From Lachnospiraceae bacterium (lineage in GTDB: Bacteria > Bacillota > Clostridia > Lachnospirales > Lachnospiraceae), in assembly GCA_015057635.1 (NCBI GenBank), contig SVEB01000024.1, positions 1-49,220 on the forward strand: 49,220 nt of DNA, given 5' to 3'. The notes beneath the pieces are model-generated. The model ran no database searches, was not told the origin of the DNA, and worked only from the letters and a program-made list of their open reading frames with translations. Every line of letters begins with the position of its first letter. The stretch's first letter is position 1. Positions 33,323 to 40,759 of this stretch are shown piece by piece. Position numbers and translations under genes: made by a program.

Positions 33323-33599
33323 GAGAGAAATGGAAGGCCTTTTTGGCCTGGCATCTGCCAGTCAGCGAAGCGAAGGGCGCGCAAAGAGCCGGCATATCTT
33401 TTCCGATGTCCGGCATCAAGGCGAACAAATACAGAAAAATCCACGAATAGCAGACTGTGATTTCCTGTCTGATAGTCGCGGATTTTTCTGTATTTGTCCG
33501 AGCTTGTGACGGACATGGAAAAACATATGCCGGCTCTTCGCGCGCCCTTCGCTTTGCTGGCTGGCAGATGCCAGGCCACAAAGGTCTTCCCTTCCTCTC
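33323..33599. repeat. Long palindromic element, copy 2
   Basis: Inverted repeat of 277 bp. The outer arms include GGCCTGGCATCTGCCAG and GGGCGCGC/GCGCGCCC. The left internal motif is at 33407-33427 (TGTCCGGC...GCGAACA) opposite 33495-33515 (TGTCCGAGC...GGACA). An inner stem of about 21 bp (ACAAATACAGAAAAATCC paired with GGATTTTTCTGTATTTGT) leads to the core GAATAGCAGAC ... GTCTGATAG (33445-33475). Core and motif match copies 1 and 3; the inner stem does not. It sits between the convergent ABC operon and rpsI, 86 bp past the rpsI stop and beyond its terminator. Confidence 0.85.
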
Positions 33600-33634
33600 G
33601 TCCGTCTCCCCATTCTCCCGTCTGCAACGCAAAT

Positions 33635-33667
33635 AAAAAAGCCCCCAAAGCCAAAAGGCTTTGAGGG
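33635..33667 (-). terminator. rpsI terminator
   Basis: On the minus strand CCC-CAAAGCC pairs with GGCTTTG-GGG around a TTTT loop, followed by T6. It ends the rplM-rpsI transcript 18 bp past the stop codon. Confidence 0.88.
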
Positions 33668-33684
33668 ATATAATAAGAAAAAAA

Positions 33685-34077
33685 TTATCTCTTGGAGAAC
33701 TGTGGAGCACGACGTGCTGCTTTGAGACCGTATTTCTTTCTTTCTTTCATTCTTGGATCTCTTGTTAAGAAACCTGCTTTCTTTAAAGCTGGACGGTATT
33801 CACCATCTGCCTGAAGAAGAGCTCTAGAAATACCGTGTCTGATTGCACCAGCCTGGCCAGTGAATCCACCACCACGAACGTTAACAAGAACGTCGAACTT
33901 ATCAGCTGTTTCTGTAAGTTCAAGTGGCTGACGAACGATAAGCTTTAATGTTTCAAGACCGAAATATGTGTCCATATCTCTCTTATTGATTGTTACTTTA
34001 CCTGTACCAGGTACAAGGTATACTCTAGCGATACTGCTTTTTCTTCTACCAGTTCCGTAAAATTTTGCTTTAGCCAA
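33685..34077 (-). CDS. rpsI: 30S ribosomal protein S9
   Basis: 130 residues, typical length. The conserved N-terminal [16 protein letters not shown], the middle [19 protein letters not shown] and the C-terminal basic tail ending in APQFSKR, which reaches the ribosomal P site, are all present. It lies 25 bp after rplM, the usual pair, behind AGGAGG. Confidence 0.98.
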   Translation of the reverse strand: MAKAKFYGTGRRKSSIARVYLVPGTGKVTINKRDMDTYFGLETLKLIVRQPLELTETADKFDVLVNVRGGGFTGQAGAIRHGISRALLQADGEYRPALKKAGFLTRDPRMKERKKYGLKAARRAPQFSKR

Positions 34078-34102
34078 TGTTATTTCCTCCTTTCAGTCCT
34101 AA

Positions 34103-34537
34103 TTAGTATTTGATTTCTAATACTTCTGGTTTCTGAGCAGCGTTGTTGTGCTCTGGGCCAGCGTATACGTGTAATTTTGTGATCATAGATCTTCCTAATG
34201 GTCCCTTTGGAAGCATGCCTTTAACTGCAAGAGTGATAACATCTTCAGGTTTTTTAGCCATCATTTCTTTTAATGTTGTTTCTCTCATACCACCAGCGTA
34301 ATCAGAGTGATTGTAGTAGATCTTCTGATCCATCTTCTTACCTGTTACGTTGATCTTGTCTGCGTTAACAACGATTACATAATCACCAGTATCGATGTGT
34401 GGTGTGTAAATTGCTTTGTTCTTACCTCTTAAAACTTTAGCGATTTCAGAAGAAAGACGTCCTAATGTATGACCTGTAGCATCAACTACATACCATTTTC
34501 TTTCAATAGTCGCTGGACTTGCCATAAAAGTTTTCAT
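34103..34537 (-). CDS. rplM: 50S ribosomal protein L13
   Basis: 144 residues with the expected [28 protein letters not shown] and [25 protein letters not shown] segments. L13 is an early assembly protein of the large subunit. AGGAGG precedes the ATG. It starts a two-gene transcript with rpsI from a consensus promoter at 34695-34723, rather than depending on the upstream ECF/truA genes. Confidence 0.98.
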   Translation of the reverse strand: MKTFMASPATIERKWYVVDATGHTLGRLSSEIAKVLRGKNKAIYTPHIDTGDYVIVVNADKINVTGKKMDQKIYYNHSDYAGGMRETTLKEMMAKKPEDVITLAVKGMLPKGPLGRSMITKLHVYAGPEHNNAAQKPEVLEIKY

Positions 34538-34539
34538 TG

Positions 34540-34690
34540 GTTTACCTCCTATAATTATGATTATTCTTCATTTCTATGTTATGTCAATAGCTCTGCCATC
34601 AGCGAAAGCGTAAGGCCTGCTATTTAGCGTCTGCTATAACTTGAAATGCCTTTAAATTCAGCATTTGAAGCTGTTTATTTTCGTTACTTC
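34540..34690 (-). promoter_or_regulatory. rplM leader, candidate L13 autoregulatory element
   Basis: The untranslated leader of about 150 nt has nested pairings, e.g. AAATGC/GCATTT and TAGC..GCGTC with GCG..GGC..GCTA-type arms. Low-GC Gram-positive bacteria often have an L13-binding leader before rplM, so autoregulation by L13 is likely, but I cannot align the consensus with certainty. The rest of the truA-rplM gap (34724-34987) is AT-rich and shows nothing clear. Confidence 0.4.
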
Positions 34691-34694
34691 GTGT

Positions 34695-34723
34695 ATTATA
34701 TAGTATGCAAAAAATACTGTCAA
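34695..34723 (-). promoter_or_regulatory. rplM-rpsI promoter
   Basis: Minus-strand TTGACA (34718-34723), 17-bp spacer, TATAAT (34695-34700): a perfect sigma-A consensus, as expected of a ribosomal protein promoter. Confidence 0.9.
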
Positions 34724-34987
34724 CCCGATTTCCTGAAGTTTTTTTGCATTTTTGAAAATTTTCTGAATTGATGTCGGTTAAAATCATTCTAAAAATGACT
34801 TTTCATTGCTTTACATTTTTCCTGTGTATAATCCCCTTGATTCCTATTTGAAGTTTCCACAAATTCGACGTTTTTTATCCACTTATCCCCATTCTTATAT
34901 GTTATTAACCTTCTTTTTTCTTTATCCCACTTCAAAATGTATATACCTATTCAAAAATTCAGTTTTTTTTACACAGCCGTAAAAAAA

Positions 34988-35749
34988 TCATTGGCCTTCC
35001 GCATGTCCCGCTTCCGGATATTCAATCTGTATCAGGGTAAGCCCCTTTGCCGGTGCAGTCGGTCCTGCCTTGCTTCTGTCTTTTGCCTCAATGATATCTG
35101 CGACCTGTTCCGGTTCCATCATATGTCCGCCCACATGCATCAGCGTTCCGGCTATGATTCGCACCATATTATATAAAAATCCATTTCCACGAATACGAAT
35201 TGTAATCACGTCTCCCTCAGTTAACACATCAAGGGAATAGATGGTACGCACGGTCTCTTTTACCTGTGACCCCGCTGAACAGAAACTTGCGAAATCATGC
35301 TCTCCTACTATATAAGAAGCAGCCTTACGCATTGCATCTAAATCAAGCGGACGATGCACAAAATGAGTATGCATCCGTTTCATAGGATCCGGAAATGGTG
35401 CGTTTAGAATCTTATATTCATAAGTCTTTACCGTATCGCAGTAGCGAGGATGGAAATCTGCTGCCACCTCCTCTGATTTACGAATCACAATATCATCCGG
35501 CAGATGCTGATTTAAGGCATAGGAAATTTTCTCTGCAGGAATTCTGGCTTCCGTATCGAATACGGCTACATTTCCGAGAGCATGCACACCGGAGTCTGTC
35601 CGGGATGCACCGATCACGGTAATATCTTCTTTCAAAAGCTTTGATAACTCCTGATTCAATACTTTTTCAATCGTAATGGCGGTAGGCTGGATCTGCCATC
35701 CGCAATAATTGGTTCCATCATATGCAACCGTTAACTTCACACGTTTCAC
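34988..35749 (-). CDS. truA: tRNA pseudouridine(38-40) synthase TruA
   Basis: Converts uridine 38-40 in the anticodon arm of many tRNAs to pseudouridine. The catalytic aspartate is in SRTDSGVHALGN (about residue 52 of this start). FHPRYCD and the C-terminal NGFLYNMVRIIAGTLMHVG are characteristic. I start at GTG 35749: AAGGAG lies 9 nt upstream and the product then begins VKRVKLTVAYDG as in homologues; the ATG at 35782 has no site. It has its own promoter (35855-35883), 863 bp downstream of ecfT. Confidence 0.95.
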   Translation of the reverse strand: MKRVKLTVAYDGTNYCGWQIQPTAITIEKVLNQELSKLLKEDITVIGASRTDSGVHALGNVAVFDTEARIPAEKISYALNQHLPDDIVIRKSEEVAADFHPRYCDTVKTYEYKILNAPFPDPMKRMHTHFVHRPLDLDAMRKAASYIVGEHDFASFCSAGSQVKETVRTIYSLDVLTEGDVITIRIRGNGFLYNMVRIIAGTLMHVGGHMMEPEQVADIIEAKDRSKAGPTAPAKGLTLIQIEYPEAGHAEGQ

Positions 35750-35854
35750 TGTTCTTCTCTCCTTTTTTGCCGATCCTATCATTAAGTATTGGCGGCAAGC
35801 GTATAAGAATACTTATATCGTCTTCTTTACTTTAAGTAAATATGTTTTCACAAT

Positions 35855-35883
35855 ATTCTATCAGTTTTCCCTTCCACGCTCAA
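35855..35883 (-). promoter_or_regulatory. truA promoter
   Basis: Minus-strand TTGAGC (35878-35883), 17-bp spacer, TAGAAT (35855-35860), about 105 bp before the GTG start. It makes truA independent of the ecf genes. Confidence 0.65.
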
Positions 35884-36127
35884 CATGCAATCAACAGACA
35901 GGACGCCTATTCTTATAGTAGTCTTTCAATTTGAATCGCATTTATTCGATATCCAAACCGCGTCCTCTCCCTGCTCTCTGTTGACGATCTGACGGAAGGC
36001 TTTATGCAGGCTAGATCCTTGATGAAATCGTTCCTATACGCTAAAATCTGCTCATTCTCTGCCCGTTTTGAATAGGAGTAGATTAGCCTACGCCAGGGTG
36101 TAAGCAGATTAGCCCCCTAGGTTTTTT
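35884..36127. ncRNA. Candidate structured RNA between ecfT and truA
   Basis: Dense inverted repeats. TCAACAGA (35891-35898) pairs with TCTGTTGA (35977-35984). Inside it GGACGC (35901-35906) pairs with GCGTCC (35960-35965), and further in TTTG-ATCG pairs with CGAT-CAAA. Next, GCTAAAATCT (36040-36049) can pair with either of two AGATTAGCC copies (36080-36088, 36106-36114). A plus-strand T6 follows CCCCCTAGG at about 36121-36127, so a plus-strand RNA of about 240 nt is possible; the strand is not certain. It does not match tmRNA, SRP RNA, RNase P RNA or a riboswitch I know. Confidence 0.4.
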
Positions 36128-36172
36128 CTTATATCGAGGTTCTTAATCTAGAATCCGTCCAATAAATGGATT

Positions 36173-36233
36173 TTATCCACATTGATGACAAAAAAATAAA
36201 GATGTATCCACATTCCGTTAAAATTTATCCATC
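36173..36233 (+). other. Cluster of DnaA-box-like sequences
   Basis: TTATCCACA (36173-36181) equals the DnaA-box consensus; GTATCCACA (36204-36212) and TTATCCATC (36225-36233) are close variants in the same orientation within 61 bp. The first two share ATCCACATT. In B. subtilis, DnaA-box clusters away from the origin control initiation. Chance occurrence in AT-rich DNA is possible; there is no dnaA or dnaN nearby, so this is not oriC. Confidence 0.35.
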
Positions 36234-36382
36234 CCCTTTGTGGCTGGACTTAATTATAAGCAGCATGCTGATCATCTCTAATTTATATCGCTCTATAAAC
36301 CTTCCCTGCATCTGATAGGCTAAATTCATTTTTCTATCTATTCCGACATTTCCTTGAAAAGTATGTGCATTTACGACGAAAA

Positions 36383-36518
36383 GAATGCAGATTCGAAAAT
36401 CTACATTCTCTCTCATCTGACAATAGATTTTATTTGGCGTTAAGTCTATTGTAACTCTCTTAAATTTCTCACTAGCATTAGGGAAAGCTATTGTAACACA
36501 TTCAAAACAAAATTTCCA
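36383..36518 (-). promoter_or_regulatory. Promoter-like element and hairpin downstream of ecfT
   Basis: Minus-strand TGGAAA (36513-36518), 17-bp spacer, TACAAT (36490-36495), about 95 bp past the ecfT stop. About 80 nt downstream an 11-bp hairpin with a TTCG loop (36383-36393 with 36398-36408) is followed by TTTT. Its one imperfect pair is a U-G wobble on the minus strand but C-A on the plus strand, which favours a minus-strand transcript. A short RNA or attenuated leader is possible. Confidence 0.4.
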
Positions 36519-36612
36519 CAAAATTTTTCACAAATTTGCAAGTATTTTTTTAGCTATTCTGTTAGATTTTAACGCCCTTTTCCTGACATTCGTCATTTTT
36601 CTATTATAAGTG

Positions 36613-37413
36613 CTAAAATGCTTTTCTTACTACAACAATACAAGCTAAGTACGCCACATAAACTGCAAATGTTGTATAATCTCTGTTTTTATACTGAAGC
36701 GGCTTCATCTTTGTTCTGCCGTCTCCCCCATGATAGCATCTCGCTTCCATTGCCATTGCCAGATCTCCGGCACGTCGAAATGCAGATACAAATAGCGGAA
36801 CCAGAATCGGAACCATTGCTTTTGCACGCTGAATCAGATTTCCGGATTCAAAATCCGCCCCTCTTGCCTGCTGGGCTTTCATAATCTTATCGGTTTCTTC
36901 TAATAAGATTGGAATGAAACGGAGTGCGATTGACATCATCATCGCGATCTCATGCACTGGCACGTGAATACGTTTAAGCGGACCTAAAAGGCTTTCTAAG
37001 CCATCTGTCAGCTGATTTGGTGTTGTTGTGAAAGTCATCAGGGAAGAACCCAAAATTAAGAACACAAGACGGATTGCCATAAATGCCGCCAGCCTTAACC
37101 CTTCCTTTGTAATCGTGATAAACTTCCATGAAAATATGGCTTCACCCGGTGTCAGAAATATATTAAAGACAACCGTAAACAATAATAAGAACAGAACCGC
37201 TTTGAGTCCTTTTACAATATATCCAAACGGAACTTTCGACAGTTTGATCACGCCAAATAAAAATGCGCCTGCTAGTAAATATCCAATGAAGCTGTCAAAT
37301 AAAAATAAGGATACAATATATACAATCGTTCCAATCAGCTTCACTCTCGGATCTAGCTTATGCAGCACAGAATCTGCCGGATAATACTGTCCTATCGTAA
37401 TATCTCTAATCAT
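36613..37413 (-). CDS. ecfT: Energy-coupling factor transporter transmembrane protein EcfT
   Basis: Scaffold membrane protein of group II ECF vitamin importers, linking the two ATPases to exchangeable substrate-binding S components. 266 residues with about five helices (VKLIGTIVYIVSLFLFDSFIGYLL at the start). The coupling region has the two Ala-Arg-Gly-type motifs, seen in AQQARGADF and MAMEARCYHGGDG. It lies 72 bp after ecfA2 in the same operon. S components are elsewhere in the genome. Confidence 0.96.
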   Translation of the reverse strand: MIRDITIGQYYPADSVLHKLDPRVKLIGTIVYIVSLFLFDSFIGYLLAGAFLFGVIKLSKVPFGYIVKGLKAVLFLLLFTVVFNIFLTPGEAIFSWKFITITKEGLRLAAFMAIRLVFLILGSSLMTFTTTPNQLTDGLESLLGPLKRIHVPVHEIAMMMSIALRFIPILLEETDKIMKAQQARGADFESGNLIQRAKAMVPILVPLFVSAFRRAGDLAMAMEARCYHGGDGRTKMKPLQYKNRDYTTFAVYVAYLACIVVVRKAF

Positions 37414-37485
37414 AAACTTATCCTTTCGCTCCTTTATAGCCCATTAAAAAGGGCACTTGTACATTTTTCATATTATCTCCAGAAA

Positions 37486-38334
37486 CTATTTATGAAACAG
37501 CTTAAGAATCTCTTCTTTTGCTTCTTCAATCGTGGTAGCATTCTTACCTACCAAAATCCCCTGTTCCCGAAGCGCATGCATCAGATAGGTCACCTGGGGA
37601 GCCGCAAGCCCGATTGCCTCTAATTCCTTATAATGAGCGAATACCCCCTTCGGCGTATTATCAAATACAGCCTGTCCCTTATTCATAACAATAATACGAT
37701 CCACATATTTTGCTACATCCTCCATACTGTGGGATACTAAGATGACCGTGATTTTCTGCTCTCTATGAATTTTTGCGATCTGATCTAAAATCTCATCCCG
37801 GCCTTTCGGATCTAATCCGGCTGTCGGCTCATCTAAAATCAGTACTTCTGGTTTCATCGCAAGCACGCCGGCAATTGCCACACGGCGTTTCTGGCCACCT
37901 GAAAGCTCAAATGGAGACGCATCAATTAAATCCTCCGAAATTCCCACCATTTTAAGCGCTTCATAAGAACGAAGGTCCACTTCAAGAGGAGGAAGCCCTA
38001 AATTCTTAGGTCCAAACTTCACATCTTTAATAACCGTTGTCTCAAACAGCTGATGTTCCGGATACTGAAATACCAGTCCAACCTTGCTTCTTAATTCCTT
38101 TAAACTGTAATTCTCATCATAAATATCCTGCCCATTATAATACACCGTTCCGCTAGTCGCTTTCATCAGTCCATTTAAATGCTGAATCAGCGTAGACTTT
38201 CCGGATCCAGTATGCCCAATGAGTCCGATAAACTGCCCATCGGGTATTGTAAGGGAGACATCCTTCAGTGCGTGCTTTTCATAAGCGGTCCCTGCACCAT
38301 ACACATAATTCACTTTATCTAATACGATAGCCAA
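37486..38334 (-). CDS. ecfA2: Energy-coupling factor transporter ATP-binding protein EcfA2
   Basis: Second ATPase of the ECF module, 282 residues. Walker A IGHTGSGKST, Q-loop FQYPEHQLFE, signature LSGGQKRRVAIAGVL, Walker B VLILDEPTAGLDP, H-loop VSHSMEDV, then a C-terminal extension (about 220-282) typical of EcfA. It pairs with EcfA1, encoded 50 bp upstream, as a heterodimer on EcfT to power uptake of vitamins and similar micronutrients. Confidence 0.96.
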   Translation of the reverse strand: MAIVLDKVNYVYGAGTAYEKHALKDVSLTIPDGQFIGLIGHTGSGKSTLIQHLNGLMKATSGTVYYNGQDIYDENYSLKELRSKVGLVFQYPEHQLFETTVIKDVKFGPKNLGLPPLEVDLRSYEALKMVGISEDLIDASPFELSGGQKRRVAIAGVLAMKPEVLILDEPTAGLDPKGRDEILDQIAKIHREQKITVILVSHSMEDVAKYVDRIIVMNKGQAVFDNTPKGVFAHYKELEAIGLAAPQVTYLMHALREQGILVGKNATTIEEAKEEILKLFHK

Positions 38335-38384
38335 ACCTATTCCTCCATTCTTGTCCAGAAATCATCGTAATCTTTTGCCGATTG

Positions 38385-39242
38385 CTAATGGATGATCTTC
38401 TTCATCTCTTCCGTAAACTCCTCTATTGTCAAAATTCCATCCGGAAGAGGGACTCCTGCCTTCTTTAGCTCATATGCCAGTTCCGTAACCTGTGGCACAT
38501 CCAGACGATAGGATTTGAGCTTCTCCACCTGACTGAAGATCTCTTTTGGAGTTCCTTCCATCACGACTTTGCCCTCATCCATCACGATTACTTTATCCGC
38601 ATTGATTACCTCATCCATATAATGCGTAATCAATAATACCGTTACTTTCTCCTTCTGATTCAGTTCGCGTACCGTACGGATTACTTCCTTACGTCCATTT
38701 GGATCTAACATCGCTGTTGGCTCATCTAACACAATGCACTGTGGCTTCATTGCCATAATTCCTGCAATGGCCACCCTCTGCTTCTGTCCGCCGGATAACT
38801 TGTTTGGGGAATGACTGCGGTATTCCAACATTCCAACCGCCTTTAAACTCTCCTCTACACGCTTCCAGATCTCATCGGTTGGCACTCCGAGGTTCTCCGG
38901 TCCAAATCCTACATCCTCTTCCACGACCGTCCCGATAATCTGATTGTCCGGATTCTGAAACACCATGCCTGCGGACTGTCTGATATCCCAGAGGTGTTGA
39001 TCTTCCTTCGTATCCATGCCGCCCACATACAATGCCCCTTCCGTTGGCATCAGAATCGCATTGATATGTTTCGCCATCGTAGACTTGCCGGATCCATTAT
39101 GGCCTAGTATAGCCACAAAATCACCTTTTTTTACATCCAGTGACACATCATCAAGCGCCCGATTAATGGACTCTACATTGCCTTCTTCATCGCGTCTTAT
39201 ATATTCATGTATCAAATTCTTTGCTTTAATCATCATATTCAT
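38385..39242 (-). CDS. ecfA1: Energy-coupling factor transporter ATP-binding protein EcfA1
   Basis: First ATPase of the ECF module, 285 residues. Walker [12 protein letters not shown]-loop [25 protein letters not shown], signature [15 protein letters not shown], Walker [15 protein letters not shown]-loop ITHYMDEV. The start has several close ATGs (39242, 39236, 39233); the ribosome site is weak, so the exact start is uncertain by three residues. It normally follows rplQ closely, but here a 956-bp gap with palindrome copy 3 intervenes, and no clear promoter is visible in 39243-39700. Confidence 0.95.
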   Translation of the reverse strand: MNMMIKAKNLIHEYIRRDEEGNVESINRALDDVSLDVKKGDFVAILGHNGSGKSTMAKHINAILMPTEGALYVGGMDTKEDQHLWDIRQSAGMVFQNPDNQIIGTVVEEDVGFGPENLGVPTDEIWKRVEESLKAVGMLEYRSHSPNKLSGGQKQRVAIAGIMAMKPQCIVLDEPTAMLDPNGRKEVIRTVRELNQKEKVTVLLITHYMDEVINADKVIVMDEGKVVMEGTPKEIFSQVEKLKSYRLDVPQVTELAYELKKAGVPLPDGILTIEEFTEEMKKIIH

Positions 39243-39705
39243 AGCATAACTCTCTCTTCCATGCTCATTGATTCCAGTTTCCCATCTTGTATTCCTCAGG
39301 TCATTTACCGAATAAACTCACGTCTCCGCTCATCCTGCTTAATCCTGTTCACTCTACCTAAAATGTGACACATCACACCTTCTGTTACAGATTATAAGGA
39401 AACCAGATAACTCTTATTCATTTTAGAGGAAATCCCCTGAATTTGCAATGTATATTTATATCTCAACCAAAAACACAGACGCTTATTTTCCTCTTAATAC
39501 CGAAAAAAGAGACTTGCACCCTTGCGCTCCCTCCTGTGCCAGATTAGACAACGATGTGATAAAACCGCTCCAAAAACCATTCCAACCTACACTAAAGTAA
39601 TCAGGAACCGCTATACCACCATATCAATCACATCCCCAAAAGCTAATACCGCTAATTCTGCCCTACTCACCGATAAAATGCGTTAAAATTCCCTCTTCCC
39701 CCATC

Positions 39706-39755
39706 TTATCTTATCTTATCTTATCTTATCTTATCTTATATTATATTATATTATA
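39706..39755. repeat. Pentanucleotide microsatellite (TTATC)6(TTATA)4
   Basis: Six perfect TTATC units (39706-39735) followed by four TTATA units (39736-39755) and a T run. Such tracts are prone to slippage. It lies in the rplQ-ecfA1 gap, about 460 bp upstream of ecfA1. The remainder of 39243-39700 is AT-rich and shows no gene. Confidence 0.9.
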
Positions 39756-39815
39756 TTTTTTTCTTGCTCTTTCTCTCCCCATCACTAAATTCCGCCTCAT
39801 CCTTCCGAGGCTGCG

Positions 39816-39854
39816 CCTCACAATGCGTTTCGCCTTTTGAAACGCATTGTGAGG
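39816..39854. other. Perfect 16-bp hairpin abutting palindrome copy 3
   Basis: Arms at 39816-39831 and 39839-39854 (CCTCACAATGCGTTTC and its exact complement) around loop GCCTTTT. The GAGG that ends the right arm is also the first base block of the copy 3 outer stem, so the two structures share four bases and could compete. Confidence 0.8.
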
Positions 39855-40137
39855 TCGCGGGAATTGCCGTCCCTCCGGCTGCATCCTGCCATGGACTTAA
39901 GCGTGTGCGGCAGCGTGGGAGGCGATATGATTCCCAGTGTCCGGCTCAGGGCGAACAGAAGGCAGGAGAATCTTTGAATAGCAGACAAATGCATTACTTG
40001 TCTGATAGGCAAAGATTCTCCTGCCTTCTGTCCGATCCTGCGTCCGAACACAGGGAATCATATCGCCTCCCACACTGCCGCGCGCGCTTAAGTCCATGGC
40101 AGGATGCAGCCGGAGGGACGGCAATTCCCGCGACCTC
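39851..40137. repeat. Long palindromic element, copy 3
   Basis: Inverted repeat of 287 bp. The outer stem of about 87 bp (39851-39937 with about 40051-40137) has only a few differences. The left internal motif TGTCCGGCTCAGGGCGAACA (39938-39957) stands opposite 40029-40050 (TGTCCGATCCTGCGTCC...ACA). The inner stem is ACAGAAGGCAGGAGAATC with its complement, and the core GAATAGCAGACA ... TGTCTGATAG is at 39976-40008. It lies 61 bp past rplQ, beyond its terminator, and splits rplQ from ecfA1. Same orientation as copies 1 and 2, different stem sequence. Confidence 0.87.
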
Positions 40138-40153
40138 CCCTGAATCATAAAAT

Positions 40154-40183
40154 AAAAAAAACACACGCAAAGCGTGTGTTTTT
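40154..40183 (-). terminator. rplQ terminator
   Basis: On the minus strand ACACACGC/GCGTGTGT with a 3-nt loop, followed by T7. It ends the ribosomal transcript just past rplQ, so the downstream ecf genes need readthrough or their own promoter. Confidence 0.88.
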
Positions 40184-40198
40184 CAATATGCTAATGAA

Positions 40199-40735
40199 TT
40201 ATACTAATTCGATTAATACTTCCATAGCTGCGTCACCTTTACGCTGACCGATCTTAACGATACGTGTGTAACCACCGTTACGACCAACATACTTAGGTGC
40301 GATTTCTTCGAATAACTTTTCTGTTAAATCAACAGACTTAGTATTCTTCTTCTTGCCTTTTCCTTCTGCAGGTACTTCAGTTACAGAGTAAAGGTAAGAT
40401 AACATCTTTCTTCTTGCATGAAGTCTAGATGGCATATCTTTTTTGATAGTTTTCTGAACAGCTTCTTTTTTATCCACTTTCTTACCATCAATTACTTCTT
40501 TAACTCTTTTACCGTCTTCACCTTTTACAGGAACCATTGCAGTTACTGTAACAGTTTCATAGTTATCTTTTTCTTTAACAGCTAAAGCGATCATACCTTC
40601 AGCAATTCTGCGGATTTCTTTCGCTTTTGCTTCAGTTGTCACGATCTTACCATTGTAAAGAAGATTAGTAACCTGGTTTCTTAACAATGCTTTTCTCTGA
40701 CTTGAAGTTCTTCCAAGTTTTCTGTAGCCAGCCAT
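40199..40735 (-). CDS. rplQ: 50S ribosomal protein L17, with insertion
   Basis: L17 lies near the exit tunnel of the large subunit. The N-terminal [26 protein letters not shown] and the C-terminal [24 protein letters not shown] are conserved. At 178 residues it is longer than the usual 113-130: extra lysine-rich sequence is inserted at about residues 60-140 ([22 protein letters not shown], and [11 protein letters not shown]). AGGAGG precedes the ATG, 24 bp after rpoA. Confidence 0.97.
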   Translation of the reverse strand: MAGYRKLGRTSSQRKALLRNQVTNLLYNGKIVTTEAKAKEIRRIAEGMIALAVKEKDNYETVTVTAMVPVKGEDGKRVKEVIDGKKVDKKEAVQKTIKKDMPSRLHARRKMLSYLYSVTEVPAEGKGKKKNTKSVDLTEKLFEEIAPKYVGRNGGYTRIVKIGQRKGDAAMEVLIELV

Positions 40736-40759
40736 TTATTTTACCTCCTTAGCTTCGAC

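Noticed and set aside
34590-34640. ATAGCAGAC in the rplM leader, resembling the palindrome core
   Set aside because: Only nine bases match; there is no facing GTCTGATAG and no long stem, so this is coincidence. The same holds for GAATAGCAGA near 24940.
35884-36127. tmRNA, SRP RNA, RNase P RNA or T-box
   Set aside because: None of their hallmark sequences (tag frame, GGAAG tetraloop domain, P4 core, AGGGUGG T-box) could be found on either strand.
36173-36233. Replication origin
   Set aside because: Only three DnaA-box-like sites and no dnaA, dnaN or unwinding element pattern nearby; ribosomal genes surround it.
36225-36521. Minus-strand frame of 98 codons between ecfT and truA
   Set aside because: It would start at TTG inside the -35/spacer of a predicted promoter, has no ribosome site, and its translation resembles no family I know.
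39706-39755. CRISPR-like array
   Set aside because: Five-base units without spacers: a microsatellite. No CRISPR array or cas gene is present in the window.
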